A stretch of DNA of 64,000 nt, taken from Bacillus sp. JCM 19034. GTDB lineage: Bacteria; Bacillota; Bacilli; Bacillales; Bacillaceae_D. This document shows, one piece after another, positions 47,787 through 58,232 of this stretch. Position 1 is the stretch's first letter. Every line of letters begins with the position of its first letter. The DNA is taken from assembly GCF_001310635.1 (NCBI RefSeq), contig NZ_BAXR01000001.1:62001-126000 (forward strand), in the 5' to 3' direction. The notes below the pieces were generated by a model, which made no database searches, was not told the origin of the DNA, and saw only the letters and a list, made by a program, of their open reading frames with translations. The position numbers and the translations under genes were made by a program.

Positions 47787-48907
47787 TGCTTCATCTTCTC
47801 CTTTTCTTCTGGAACCCATTCATTACGATGGATTACTACAGGTTGTTTTTGTTTTCTTTGGCTAGAAGCGTCATTTTGCGACTGCTGATAACGAATTAAT
47901 TCTTCGTAAGTCATCGTTGCTTTCCCTTTACCAATCATCACATTGTCCTCATTAAGAACACCGATCACGTCACCTTTGTTAAAGGATCCCTTTACATGTT
48001 TAATACCTACTGGTAGGAGACTTTTTCCACGGGATACTAGAGCTTTTTCAGCACCACGATCAACGATAAGATAGGCAGTGATAGTTGAATGTAAGGCTAT
48101 CCATTGTTTTGTCGTTGGCATAACAGTTTCATGAGCAAATGATCCAATATACGTACCGTCTCCTTTCCCAGCAAGAATATCCAAGAACATATCTGTGTAA
48201 TTCCCTTTGCCGATAAAGACATTAACACCGAGCGAAAGAGCCGTTTTGGCCGCACTAACTTTCGATTTCATTCCACCAGTTCCAACCTTGGAGCCAGATT
48301 CACCCGCTTTGTCCATTAGGTCATCCGTTAGCTGCGGGATAAAATGTATTTTTTTTGCGTTCGGATCCTTTTGTGGGTTTGCATCGTACAAGCCATTTAC
48401 ATCAGTCATCAAGCACAATGTGCGGGCATGAATGAGACCACTAACGAGTGCAGAAAGCATGTCATTATCACCAAATGTTAATTCTTCAATTGAAATGGAA
48501 TCATTTTCATTGATGATTGGAATTGCACCACGCTTTAATAATTCAGTTAATGTTGAATATGCGTTTGCGTAGCGTGTTTGATCGGCGAAATCTTGACGTG
48601 TTAGCAAGAGCTGGGCAGGGGTAAGACTGAATTTTTTAAATTGTTCGATATAAGCTTGCATAAGTAAGCCTTGGCCTACAGCAGCAGCAGCTTGCTTCCC
48701 TTGAATGGTGACTGGACGAGTTGGATAGCCGATAGCACCGAAGCCAGCCGCCACAGCACCTGATGAAATCATAATAACTTCATGTCCATCTGCTTTTAAT
48801 TTCGCAATTGCTTTGACAAAAAGAGAGACTTTTTCCATACTTAATGTGCCTTGCTTAGTTGTTAAAGAGCTGCTACCGATTTTGACAACAAGTCGTTGAC
48901 GGCTCAT
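47783..48907 (-). CDS. proB: Glutamate 5-kinase ProB
   Basis: Phosphorylates glutamate, the first committed and feedback-controlled step of proline synthesis. The 374-residue protein has the amino-acid kinase domain (VVKIGSSSLTTKQG, MISSGAVAAGFGAIGY, INENDSISIEELTFGDND, GTGGMKSKVSAAKTALSLGV) and a C-terminal PUA domain (SLLPVGIKHVKGSFNKGDVIGV). Intact. First gene of proBAC; expression is probably set by the T-box leader at 48945-49150. Confidence 0.95.
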   Translation of the reverse strand: MSRQRLVVKIGSSSLTTKQGTLSMEKVSLFVKAIAKLKADGHEVIMISSGAVAAGFGAIGYPTRPVTIQGKQAAAAVGQGLLMQAYIEQFKKFSLTPAQLLLTRQDFADQTRYANAYSTLTELLKRGAIPIINENDSISIEELTFGDNDMLSALVSGLIHARTLCLMTDVNGLYDANPQKDPNAKKIHFIPQLTDDLMDKAGESGSKVGTGGMKSKVSAAKTALSLGVNVFIGKGNYTDMFLDILAGKGDGTYIGSFAHETVMPTTKQWIALHSTITAYLIVDRGAEKALVSRGKSLLPVGIKHVKGSFNKGDVIGVLNEDNVMIGKGKATMTYEELIRYQQSQNDASSQRKQKQPVVIHRNEWVPEEKEKMKQ

Positions 48908-48944
48908 AATTCATCTCCTCATTCCTACTTTGTAGTAGCCGAAA

Positions 48945-49150
48945 AATAAAAAAAGCTCCTCCATCCTTTTTAAAAGGACGAACGAACTGCATCCGCGGTA
49001 CCACCTTTATTGACATTCAATTGAATGTCCCCTTAACCCGTAACGTGGGGAAAACGGTCTTAAAGAAGACTAGCTCAAGGGCAGGTTCAATTTGATTAGA
49101 GGTGATGACTCTTTCAGCCGATGAAGTCACTCTCTTTACACATAATCAAC
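48945..49150 (-). promoter_or_regulatory. T-box riboswitch, predicted proline specifier
   Basis: On the minus strand the leader holds the invariant T-box GGTGGTACCGCGG (48993-49005). It is followed by a terminator with GGAGGAGC and seven T (about 48948-48985). The upstream stem I region contains GAACCTGCC, in which CCT at 49083-49085 is the likely specifier codon, pairing with tRNA-Pro. Uncharged tRNA-Pro would then antiterminate proBAC. The T-box is certain; the specifier is inferred from spacing and from the genes controlled. Confidence 0.9.
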
Positions 49151-49283
49151 ATTTACTAATCCCTATCGTCGCTATTTCGTATTGTATTAGTTATTATTAT
49201 AAGAGAGAGTGAAGTTAATCGTCAACAGACTTTCGTTAGGTTTTACATAAGAACATCTGTCAAAAGAGTAGGAGGGGTTGGAA

Positions 49284-50063
49284 ATGAAAGGTAAAGTCAT
49301 TTGGATAACTGGAGCTTCAAGTGGGTTAGGTAAAGATATGGCCTTAGAAGCTGGGAAAAAAGGAGCAACTGTCGTATTACTGGCACGACGTATAGATAAA
49401 TTACGTGAAGTTGAACAGAAAATAAAAGAAGCTGGTGGAGATGCTTTTAGTTTTCAACTTGACATGAGTAATATTGATCAACTAATAAGTGAAATTCAGT
49501 CCATTATGATAGAAGTAGGACATATTGATGTATTAATTAATAATGCTGGCTTTGGCATATTTGAACATTTAGTAGACGTTAACATTGAAGTGATGAAGGA
49601 TATGTTTAATGTAAACGTTATTGGATTGATGGCTCTTACAAAGTTGATCGTACCACATATGATAAAGAAAAATGGTGGACATATTATTAATATTGCCTCA
49701 CAAGCAGGAAAATTAGCAACCCCAAAAGCAAGTGTATATTCTGCTTCAAAGCACGCTGTAATAGGTTTTACGAATAGTTTAAGAATGGAGCTAGAACCGC
49801 ATCATATACTTGTTAGTGCTGTTAACCCTGGACCAATTCAAACGGATTTCTTCACACGAGCTGATGAACAAGGCTCTTACGCAAAAAATGTCGAGAAATG
49901 GATGTTACAATCTCATACAGTAGCAAAGAAAGTCATCCAATTAATTGAAAAGCCAAAAAGGGAGTTAAATCTTCCATACTGGATGGGCTTAGGCTCTACT
50001 ATGTATCAAGTGTTTCCAGCATTAGTCGAAAGGATTGCGGGCAAAAAATTAAGGCAGAAATAG
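49284..50063 (+). CDS. SDR family oxidoreductase (YqjQ-like)
   Basis: A 259-residue short-chain dehydrogenase: cofactor motif TGASSGLGKDMA, NNAGFGIF, INIASQAGK and catalytic YSASKHAV. It is the same length as B. subtilis YqjQ, which also lies near a proline gene (proI). ATG 49284 after AGGAGGGG. Substrate unknown. Confidence 0.88.
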   Translation: MKGKVIWITGASSGLGKDMALEAGKKGATVVLLARRIDKLREVEQKIKEAGGDAFSFQLDMSNIDQLISEIQSIMIEVGHIDVLINNAGFGIFEHLVDVNIEVMKDMFNVNVIGLMALTKLIVPHMIKKNGGHIINIASQAGKLATPKASVYSASKHAVIGFTNSLRMELEPHHILVSAVNPGPIQTDFFTRADEQGSYAKNVEKWMLQSHTVAKKVIQLIEKPKRELNLPYWMGLGSTMYQVFPALVERIAGKKLRQK

Positions 50064-50348
50064 TTACTCATCATGATGAGTAATAAATGTGTAGGCGACA
50101 TCATGGATAATATCGATAAGGACTTCCGAATCTTCATGTTCAGCATTCATTAATCGTTTGAAAGAGACGATCCTATATTCATTATTTGAGTAAGTTTGGG
50201 TAATGTTCATTATATCTTTTAAATAGCATTCCCTAATGATGATGTGTTCATTTATGGGATTGACAAGGAACTTTTTCATCCTTAAAATAAAATGGAATTG
50301 ATTTGATAAACCATTCATATATGAATGGATGTGGACTTTTCTAGGCAA
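50064..50348 (-). CDS. Small hypothetical protein
   Basis: Up to 94 residues on the minus strand, ending in HHDE, starting with TTG at 50348 or ATG at 50318. No recognised domain; no clear RBS at either start. The middle (YSNNEYRIVSFKRLMNAEHEDSEVLIDIIHDV) has protein-like composition. Convergent with the SDR gene, stop codons adjacent. Confidence 0.4.
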   Translation of the reverse strand: MPRKVHIHSYMNGLSNQFHFILRMKKFLVNPINEHIIIRECYLKDIMNITQTYSNNEYRIVSFKRLMNAEHEDSEVLIDIIHDVAYTFITHHDE

Positions 50349-50484
50349 TTCCTATTTTCACCACACATTTGCTTTTCTTATAGCGAGTGTGTGTTTTTTT
50401 GGTTAATAGGCAAGTTAGTCATATGTAATGTTGGTTGATTTAAGTGCTTCTTACATATTGCTTTTTAGAAAGGGGAATACAAGG

Positions 50485-51393
50485 ATGAAGAAAATATGGT
50501 TTTACTCATTATTAGTTTTTTTAGGTGGCTGTTGTTTTGGTGTTTTATCGACTTTTGTTAAGTTATCGTATGCAAATGAATTTACGTTAGCTCAAATTAC
50601 TGGGTTGCAATTCTTATTTGGCTTCCTCATGATTTGGTCATTTATTCCTTTTATTCGCACAGTAAGACAGCGAAGATCAATGATATTGAAACTAATTGTT
50701 TCTGGTATTCCGATGGGATTAACGGGCATTTTTTATTATCAATCATTGCAAACGATTGATGCATCTGTTGCAATTATTCTTCTATTTCAATTCGTATGGA
50801 TTGGTACTTTATTAGAATGGACGATTGATCGAAAGAAGCCGAACCAAATGCGAATGATAGCAATTGGGACATGTATGGTTGGATCCTTTTTGGCGGGAGG
50901 TTTTTTCATGAGCTCCTTTAACATAACGATAGAAGGTGTCATTTGGGGATTATTAGCAGCTGTAACTTTTTCAACTTTTATATATTTAAGTGGAAAAGTA
51001 GGGAAAGGGGTACCAGCTATTCAAAAAAGTGCTTGGTTGACAACAGGAGGCTTGCTTACCGTTATAATCTTATTTTCAAAAACGTATTTGATTGAAGGTT
51101 TTCCACTAGACACATTTTTAGCTGTTGCTCCATATGGTTTAATATTAGGGTTGTTTGGTGTTTTTCTACCACCACTTCTATTTTCCATTGGAATGCCAAA
51201 GGTTGGAAGTGGGCTTGGAACGATTCTTTCTTCATCTGAGCTACCAGTTGCGATTATGATGTCGACATTTGTGCTACATGAAACAGTCACAACTAGTCAA
51301 TGGGTTGGAGTCGTTATGATTATTTCGGGAATTATAATCGGAAATGGACTAAACAAGAAAAAAACAAGTCATAACATGCTCAAGGCTTCTTAA
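50485..51393 (+). CDS. EamA/DMT family transporter
   Basis: A 302-residue protein with ten membrane helices in two EamA repeats (FLGGCCFGVLSTFVKLSYANEFT...; second repeat beginning GVIWGLLAAVTFSTFIYLSGKV). ATG 50485 follows AAAGGGGAATACAAGG; earlier in-frame codons lack an RBS. Such proteins export metabolites or amino acids. Substrate unknown. Confidence 0.88.
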   Translation: MKKIWFYSLLVFLGGCCFGVLSTFVKLSYANEFTLAQITGLQFLFGFLMIWSFIPFIRTVRQRRSMILKLIVSGIPMGLTGIFYYQSLQTIDASVAIILLFQFVWIGTLLEWTIDRKKPNQMRMIAIGTCMVGSFLAGGFFMSSFNITIEGVIWGLLAAVTFSTFIYLSGKVGKGVPAIQKSAWLTTGGLLTVIILFSKTYLIEGFPLDTFLAVAPYGLILGLFGVFLPPLLFSIGMPKVGSGLGTILSSSELPVAIMMSTFVLHETVTTSQWVGVVMIISGIIIGNGLNKKKTSHNMLKAS

Positions 51394-51511
51394 GTAGAAG
51401 TCTTTTTTTTAGCTTCACGCAAGTTATATCTTTCGAGACTCTTTTATATGTACAAATGCTAATAGAAAATATACTCCATCCTCCAAAAAAGCAAATAAGA
51501 GGGGAAGTGCT

Positions 51512-51546
51512 GAGTTTTTAAACAGAGTTCAGCTTGTTCTTTTTTC
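51512..51546 (+). terminator. Hairpin upstream of the asparagine synthetase gene
   Basis: GCTGA and TCAGC arms (extended by imperfect pairs) followed by TTCTTTTTTC. Lies in the 268-base gap before the gene; it could end the transporter transcript or act as a leader attenuator. Nothing else is recognisable in this gap. Confidence 0.45.
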
Positions 51547-51661
51547 ACAAGAGTCATTTATGTTGAATACGATAGCTAATAGTTCTATGTCCTAGCATTA
51601 ATTGAATATCATTTAATAATAGCGTTTTAGATTACTTTTTCCCAAAAGGGGTGGATGATAC

Positions 51662-53508
51662 GTGTGTGGTATAACTGGATGGGTTGATTGGCGGTATGAT
51701 TTACGTAAAGAGAGAAATGAAGTAACAAAGATGGCTAGAACTTTGGAGCATCGAGGGCCAGATGATTTGAATGTATGGGCTTCGGAGCATGTAGCACTTG
51801 GTCACGCAAGGTTAATCGTTGTTGATCCCGAAAATGGGATTCAACCGATGACAAAAACATATAAAGGTAAAACATATACATTAGTTTATAATGGTGAGTT
51901 GTACAATACAGAAGAGTTAAGGAAGGAATTATTGGCTTTAGGGCATTCCTTTACAGGTCATTCCGATACGGAAGTGTTATTAAAATCGTATATTGAATGG
52001 GGATATCAATGTTTAGAGAAGTTAAACGGGATTTTTGCGTTTGCTGTGTGGAATGAACAAGATCAAAGTCTTTTGTTAGCTAGAGACCGTCTTGGGGTTA
52101 AACCACTTTTTTACACAGTACGTCATGGTTGTATACTATTCGGTTCGGAGCTAAAAGCATTATTAGCACACCGTGATGTAGAACCTGTCATAAAGGCAAA
52201 TGGTTTAGCTGATATCGTTGGGTTAGCACCTTCTAGGACACCGGGGCACGGGATTTACGATGAAATTGAAGAGTTAAGACCTGCTCATTTGCTAATTTAT
52301 GATCGAAACGGGGCGAAAATTAGTCGTTATTGGTCATTAAAAAGTAAGCAACATCACGATTCAGTAGACGAAACAGCAGATTATATTCGCTATTTGTTGG
52401 AAGACATTGTGGAAAGGCAATTGGTTGCAGATGTTCCAGTTGGAATGTTTTTATCAGGTGGTGTTGATTCAAGTGCTTTAACAGCTCTTGCAGCTAGAAT
52501 ATATGAGAAACAAGGAAAAGGACCGATTCGAAGTTATTCAATTGATTATGATGAAAATGATAAATATTTTCGTGCAAATGATTTTCAACCAAATGAAGAC
52601 GCCCCTTGGGTGCAAAAAGTATCAAAAGCACTAGGTACAAACCATCAAAATAAAATCATTTCAATTGATGAATTAACTGCTCGTTTAAAGGAGGCTGTAC
52701 ATGTTCGTGACCTTCCTGGAATGCTGATGTAGATTCATCATTACTATGGTTTTGTCACGAAATAAATAAAGATGTTACAGTCGGGTTATCCGGTGAATGT
52801 GCAGATGAGATCTTTGGCGGTTATCCTTGGTTTCATAAGCCGGAAGTAATGTATTTCGATGGGTTCCCCTGGATGAGATCGATATCTGAACGTGAAGGAT
52901 TGTTAAATGACAAATGGAAAAAGAAGCTGCAACTAAAGCAGTATGTGTATGATCGATATAAGGAGACAATTAACGAAACACCAACTTTTGAAGAAGATAC
53001 GAAAGTGGAAGCACGCCGAAGAGAAATTTCTTATTTAAACATGATCTGGTTTATGACCAATTTATTAGATCGAAAAGATCGAATGAGTATGGGAGCTAGT
53101 TTAGAAGTACGAGTGCCTTTTTCTGATCATCGTCTCGTTGAGTACGTATGGAACATTCCTTGGGAGATGAAGCAATTAAATGGTAGAGAAAAAGGGATTT
53201 TGCGAAAAGCATTAGAAGGTGTTTTGCCAAATGATGTTCTATATCGTAAGAAAAGTCCATATCCAAAAACATATCATCCTCATTATACAAAAGCAGTCCA
53301 AGAAGAAATGAAAAAGATATTAGCACAAAAGGATGCTGCATTATTTGAATTCATTGATAAAAATGCATTAAAGAAAGTAGCCGAGGACGGTGGCTTTGCC
53401 GAAAATCAGCCTTATTTTGGGCAATTAATGGCAGGACCTCAACTTCTTGCTCATTTTATTCAAATGAACGAATGGTTAAATAATTATAAGGTGCAAATTA
53501 AAGAGTAA
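51662..53508 (+). CDS. asnO: Asparagine synthase, glutamine-hydrolysing, AsnO-like (one frameshift)
   Basis: Makes asparagine from aspartate with glutamine as nitrogen donor. GTG start then CGITGWVDW, so Cys2 becomes the N-terminal nucleophile. Glutaminase motifs: LEHRGPDDL, GHARL, YNGELYN, FTGHSDTEVLL. Synthetase: LSGGVDSSALTAL, then after a missing base near 52723 the frame continues VDSSLLWFCHEINKDVTVGLSGECADEIFGGYPWFH and DRKDRMSMGASLEVRVPFSDH. Joined length about 615 residues, as in B. subtilis AsnO (YisO), a sporulation-linked paralogue. Confidence 0.9.
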
Positions 53509-53515
53509 GCGTTCT

Positions 53516-53552
53516 AGACTTCTTGAGTTGATGAAATCTCAAGAAGTCTTTT
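53516..53552 (+). terminator. Terminator after asnO
   Basis: AGACTTCTTGAG pairs with CTCAAGAAGTCT, then TTTT. Confidence 0.85.
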
Positions 53553-53657
53553 AAAGTGATTGAATTAAAAAAACTGTAATCAATCCAGCATTTTTCTAAA
53601 ATGAAGGAATGAATGATATGATATGTTTGATAGTGTATGAACAAGGAGTTGATTAAA

Positions 53658-54398
53658 TTGAAGAATCCAGTGGTCATTGTCACAGGAGCTGGTCATGGTA
53701 TTGGAAGGGCGATTTCAATCGCTTACGCAAAGAATGGTTTTGTCGTTATTATTGCTGATAAGAATTTGAGTGTAGCAAGGGAGACTGCGGAACTAATAAA
53801 AGAACATAATAGAAATTGCGATGCATATCGCTGTGATGTGACAAAGGAAAGTGATATTACACGCTTAATAAAGGAAGTACAGCATCAATATGGACGAATT
53901 GATGTTCTAATTAATAATGCAGGTGTTTCCGAATTTCGTTCACCGTATGAATTAAGTATTGAAAATTGGGATCGTATATTAAATACGAACGTACGTGGGG
54001 CCTTTCTTTGTTCACGCGAAGTAGCGAAGGTAATGAAAGCAAATCAGGGTGGTGCAATCATTAACATTTCCTCAACAAGAGCGGTAATGTCAGAGCCAAA
54101 CTCTGAAGCGTATGCAGCATCTAAAGGTGCACTTATTTCACTCACACATGCATTAGCAGCCTCATTACAAGAAGACTACATTCGTGTTAATTGTATTAGT
54201 CCAGGCTGGATTCATACTGATGAGAAGGAGAGTTTACGCGAGATAGACCATCAACAACATTTCTCGAAAAGAGTTGGAACTCCAGAAGATATTGCTAAAG
54301 CTTGTTTGTTTTTAACCGCAGAAGGCAATGAGTTTATTAATGGAGAAAATATTACCATTGACGGAGGGATGACTAGAAAAATGATGTATGAGCATTAA
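53658..54398 (+). CDS. SDR family oxidoreductase
   Basis: A 246-residue classical SDR: VTGAGHGIGRAIS cofactor motif, NNAGVSEF, NISSTRAVMSEP and catalytic YAASKGAL, ending with INGENITIDGGMTRKM, typical of glucose-dehydrogenase/FabG-like members. TTG 53658 is taken as start because AAGGAG (53643-53648) is 9 bases upstream; the ATG at 53637 has no RBS. Substrate unknown. Confidence 0.88.
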   Translation: MKNPVVIVTGAGHGIGRAISIAYAKNGFVVIIADKNLSVARETAELIKEHNRNCDAYRCDVTKESDITRLIKEVQHQYGRIDVLINNAGVSEFRSPYELSIENWDRILNTNVRGAFLCSREVAKVMKANQGGAIINISSTRAVMSEPNSEAYAASKGALISLTHALAASLQEDYIRVNCISPGWIHTDEKESLREIDHQQHFSKRVGTPEDIAKACLFLTAEGNEFINGENITIDGGMTRKMMYEH

Positions 54399-54496
54399 AC
54401 GATTTACATAGCAGTTAAGTTTAGAAGACATTTTTAACGTAACAGTTCAAACGAAACTAGAAAATTGACGAAGCGAAAGGGGAAATCTACTTAATA

Positions 54497-54536
54497 CAAA
54501 AAAACGACAAGGACATTGAAAGTCACTTGTCGTTTC
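54497..54536 (-). terminator. Terminator of the YjcZ-family gene
   Basis: AAACGACAAG pairs with CTTGTCGTTT; on the minus strand a T7 run follows. Confidence 0.85.
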
Positions 54537-54561
54537 TACCTTAGATTATCTGTAATTTTAA

Positions 54562-54642
54562 TTAAGCATATGCAGAGCCAACGATAATTAAGAGGATGAA
54601 TAACACGACGAGTAACGTAAATCCGTTAGAACCGTAACTCAT
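54562..54642 (-). CDS. YjcZ family sporulation miniprotein
   Basis: A 26-residue membrane protein, MSYGSNGFTLLVVLFILL followed by IIVGSAYA. The MSYG start and the VVLFILLIIVG helix are the hallmark of the YjcZ family, very short proteins made in Bacillus sporulation. RBS AAAGGAGCTGAGG before the ATG at 54642; own terminator follows. Confidence 0.9.
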   Translation of the reverse strand: MSYGSNGFTLLVVLFILLIIVGSAYA

Positions 54643-54796
54643 TGTCCTCAGCTCCTTTCTTTACTTCTTTATAGCTTATGTTTTCCTTGACAATCTGTGT
54701 ATAGGCATTTGTGAAAATAATCATATTTAGAGGTTTTGTTGCACTGTTTAAAGGGGATAGTAACAGTAACTCTAAAAGCTAGAAGGAGTATGATCC

Positions 54797-55300
54797 ATGT
54801 TTAAAAAGCTATTTAAGAAAAATAATCCTACTAAACCAGTAGAAGAAAAGGTTTATAGCCCTTTAACAGGAACACTTGTCCCAATCGAAGATATACCAGA
54901 TCCGACCTTTAGTGAAAAAATGATCGGGGATGGATTTGCGGTTTCTCCTATGGAAGGAAAGGTAGTAGCACCAATTGATGGAGAAGTTGTTCAAGTTTTT
55001 CCGACAAAGCATGCGATTGGGATACAGACTGCAGGGGGCCTAGAAATCCTCATTCATATTGGTCTTGATACGGTCAATTTAGGTGGTGAAGGATTTACTA
55101 CATTTATAGAAGAAGGAGATAAGGTTCAAAAGGGCGATCTCCTAGTAGAATTTGATGTTGATACGATTAAAAATAAAGCGACAAGTGCTATTTCACCAGT
55201 TATTATTACAAACGTTGAAAAAATAATTAAATTAGAGAAGAGTTCAGCTCAAGATGTCATTGGTGGTGAATCGATTATTTTATCTGTTTCAACACAATAA
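54797..55300 (+). CDS. PTS glucose-type IIA component
   Basis: A 167-residue EIIA-Glc domain protein: VYSPLTGTLVPIEDIPDPTFSEKMIGDGFAV, then the active-site His87 in LEILIHIGLDTVNLGG with His72 in FPTKHAIGI, and GDLLVEFDVDTIK. It accepts phosphate from HPr. Stand-alone like B. subtilis YpqE; may serve several EIICB proteins or act in regulation. RBS AGAAGGAGTATG. Terminator follows. Confidence 0.93.
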   Translation: MFKKLFKKNNPTKPVEEKVYSPLTGTLVPIEDIPDPTFSEKMIGDGFAVSPMEGKVVAPIDGEVVQVFPTKHAIGIQTAGGLEILIHIGLDTVNLGGEGFTTFIEEGDKVQKGDLLVEFDVDTIKNKATSAISPVIITNVEKIIKLEKSSAQDVIGGESIILSVSTQ

Positions 55301-55308
55301 TGTAAAAA

Positions 55309-55340
55309 GTGGCCACTGTAAGGAGTCCCTACAGTGGCCT
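55309..55340 (+). terminator. Terminator after the PTS IIA gene
   Basis: GGCCACTGTA pairs with TACAGTGGCC. Confidence 0.75.
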
Positions 55341-55405
55341 TGATGCACTACAAAGGTATGAACAATAAAAATGGTCTTTTTTGGAAGCTAATCTAAACGT
55401 ATTCA

Positions 55406-56352
55406 TTAGAAACTAAAACGAGGGTATACGTATGGGCTTTCGGGTTCGTCAATGAGTTCAATTCCACGTAGCATAACTTGCGGTATACGCATATCATTAT
55501 ACGTATCTTCACTAATAATTCCACTTATATGTACCCAAGTATCACTATCTAAATGGAGAGGTTCATCTGAACGAACCATCGTACCATACACCGAAGCATC
55601 AGCAATACAGCACGTCATGGCAAAGCGTGCGACGACAAATTGGTTATCGTCAAAATCATCCTCTTGATAGACGAAGCCAACCATCTCGATTGATTTACCT
55701 ATAAAATCATTTAAATGAAGGTCGAGAACGGTCATAATATCTAAATAGTTTTCTTCAGTGACAATAACAGGATCATCTACAAGCAAATCTTCTGCCAAAT
55801 CACTGTAATATTGATTGTAGCCTTCTTCCGTAAAAAAATCTTCATTAGTTAAACTTTCATACTCCGTTTGATTTTCTAGATCTGCATAATACGCATCAGG
55901 GTCTTCAAGAAAGGCCTCAGCCCGTGAGGTTGCTGAACCATTTTCAGATACAGGTGTTGTTTCAACTAGACCAGAACCAAATTGGATACCGCGATTTGCT
56001 GCGACAGAGCTATCTAATAAACGATCGGGTAGAACAAACCCTAATATAATCGGTGTAATAAAGACCGCGTATACGAATAATTTGGCAAAAATTGGACCTT
56101 GAACAGAATGGTCAACTCCACAATCACATAGCTGTTCTTCCTGCTGACCCTTTTTTGTGCTTCTAACTATTTGTAAGATCCCAAGAATGATAAAGACACC
56201 CGTAGCAAAGTAAATAAATGGTAACATTGCCGGGGCAATATAATAAGTAATATTACCAGTCATGAGAAATGCTAGCATTAAAAGGGAAAATCCGATTAAT
56301 ATTATTCCGCGGATGTAAGCATGATAGCCATTATCAGATTGTTTTTTTTCAT
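55406..56352 (-). CDS. TIGR03943/YcgQ-like permease subunit (start-proximal frameshift)
   Basis: About 315 residues: four membrane helices at the N-terminal side (GIILIGFSLLMLAFLMTG, PFIYFATGVFIILGILQIV, KLFVYAVFITPIILGFVLP), then a soluble domain with an OB-like region (IEMVGFVYQEDDFDDNQFVVARFAMTCCIADASVYGTMV). The frame from an internal start at 56278 is open upstream, but the proper ATG at 56352, with GAAGGTG as RBS, is out of frame by one missing A in the A8 run at 56342-56349. YcgQ-type proteins pair with YcgR-type permeases, as here. Function unknown. Confidence 0.85.
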
Positions 56353-56367
56353 TTTGTTCACCTTCTT

Positions 56368-57400
56368 TTACAAGACTTGTCCGAATTGGAGTGCCATAAC
56401 GGAAATAAATACAGTTATTGTTACAACGATCATGAATACCATAACGAACCGAACTTTAAAAAAAGCAAATAACATAAATGTATTTTTTAAATCAAGCATT
56501 GGACCGTATACTAAAAAAGCTACCAAGGAACCAGTTGAAAATGTATTACTGAATGATGCGGCAACAAAAGCATCAGCTTCCGAGCATAAAGATAATAAGT
56601 ATGCGAAAGCCATCATTACTGCTGATGAACTCATTTCATTGCTGCCAATTGCTAGTAAAACGTCTCGATCTAATAGTGTTTGAAACAAAGAGGCAACAAA
56701 TGCTCCTAAAATTAAATATTTACCCATCAAGAAAAACTCATCTGCTGCATGATACATCGTTTGCTTAAGCCGGTTCATTTTCTTTTGTCCAAGTGAATTA
56801 ATAACGACCTTTTGACCAACTAATTCCTCTTTGGTCCACCTTAATTGATCCTTATTTTTAAAAATGATATATAGAATCGCACCGATTAGAGTTGAAAGGA
56901 TAAAAGCTAGCCCCATTCTAGCGTAGAGAACAGATAAATCCGTACGGAACGCAAAGAAGGTTGAAGCAGCACAATGGGATTTAAAATAGGAGCAGCTACT
57001 AAAAATACAACACCAACGTGTAAGGGCATACCTTTTTTATTAAGCGTCTAACAATGGGGACAATGGCACATTCACAAATGGGAAAAATGGCTCCTAATAC
57101 AGCAGCAGGTAGAAGAGCAGCATACGCATTTTTTGGTAGATAGCGGTGGATAATTTCTTCCTTCACATAGATTTGAATAAGTGCTGAAACAAAGACACCT
57201 AATAAAATAAAGGGAATTGCTTCTAATACGATACTTAAAAAATTCATATGTATGAGCACCCAAGTATCAGGAACAGTAATCCCAGCTTGTTCATTTTTAA
57301 ACGTATCGAAATTAAAGAAGAGAATAAGAAACAAAATAAGTAGAACAAAACCACTTACATCCTTAAGAAAACTAAGGAGGGTTTCTTTCAACGCTTTCAT
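56368..57400 (-). CDS. YcgR-like permease (DUF318/ArsP-like), two frameshifts
   Basis: About 344 residues with eight or more membrane helices. N-terminal part: EAIPFILLGVFVSALIQIYV and AVLGAIFPICECAIVPIVRRLIKKG, the conserved CEC...PVxRRLxKKG signature of this family. A missing base in the A6 run (57033-57038) and another near 56970 break the frame; restored, the middle reads MPLHVGVVFLVAAPILNPIVAASTFFAFRTDL. The C-terminal part has SEADAFVAASF. Ends 15 bases before the YcgQ-like start. The cysteine motif suggests metal or metalloid handling, unproven. Confidence 0.85.
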
Positions 57401-57601
57401 AGTTAAACTCCTTTTAATAAAACCATAGTAGAACTAATTTTATCATAGAACCATTTATTTTAGGATAGATACTATAAATTGTCATTAAGTTGAAATCATT
57501 TAGACAAAAATTACTATCTTAAATTATCAATAAAGGGTAGATTGAAGATGAGAATCCTGTTAGACTACGTAGGTTGAATTATATATGAAGAGGTGAATAT
57601 C

Positions 57602-58144
57602 ATGCTCCAAGCGATTATTATCTTTATCGCACAGCTCCTATTTGTTCCTGTTTTAACGCTAAGAACGATTATGATGGTCAAAGGAATGAAGGAAAAAGCG
57701 GCAGCTCTCGGTGTTTTAGAAGGTGCTATATATGTTGTGGCACTTGGAATAGTATTTAGTGATTTAGCTAATTACTTGAACATGGTTTCTTACGCACTAG
57801 GTTTTGGTGTTGGGTTATATATCGGACAAATAATTGAACAAAAATTGGCTATTGGCTATGTAACAATAGAAGTGAATATCATGAATAAAAATGATGCTTT
57901 GACGAAGCATTTACGAGAAGAGGGGTTTAGTGTTTCGACAGCTGAAGTAGAAGGAATGAATCATGCTAGACGATATCGACTAGACTGTACAGCGAGAAGG
58001 GACCGTGAAGAAGAATTTATACGGATCGTCAGTACGTACGAACCGAGTGCTTTTATTGTTTCGTATGAACCTCGTAATTTCCGGGGAGGTTACATTACAA
58101 AAGCGATGAGAAAAAGAAAAAAGCAAAAGGAAGCAACGCAATAA
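57602..58144 (+). CDS. UPF0316/DUF2179 membrane protein (YebE-like)
   Basis: A 180-residue protein with three membrane helices ([28 protein letters not shown]..., [32 protein letters not shown]) and a C-terminal soluble DUF2179 domain ([36 protein letters not shown]...[14 protein letters not shown]). ATG 57602 follows AAGAGGTGA. Function unknown in this family. Confidence 0.88.
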   Translation: MLQAIIIFIAQLLFVPVLTLRTIMMVKGMKEKAAALGVLEGAIYVVALGIVFSDLANYLNMVSYALGFGVGLYIGQIIEQKLAIGYVTIEVNIMNKNDALTKHLREEGFSVSTAEVEGMNHARRYRLDCTARRDREEEFIRIVSTYEPSAFIVSYEPRNFRGGYITKAMRKRKKQKEATQ

Positions 58145-58154
58145 TTGAAAGGAA

Positions 58155-58208
58155 GAGGTTGTTCCAACTAAGTTATTAGCTTAGGACCAAATTGGAGCAA
58201 CCTCATTT
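58155..58208 (+). terminator. Terminator after the UPF0316 gene
   Basis: GAGGTTG pairs with CAACCTC over a structured loop, then ATTTTA. Confidence 0.65.
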
Positions 58209-58232
58209 TATTATGCAATCAGGAGAATAAAA

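Noticed and set aside
51662..53508. Two separate genes (glutaminase part and synthetase part)
   Set aside because: The synthetase motif order continues across the break, and a one-base insertion restores the full AsnO length; a split is an artefact.
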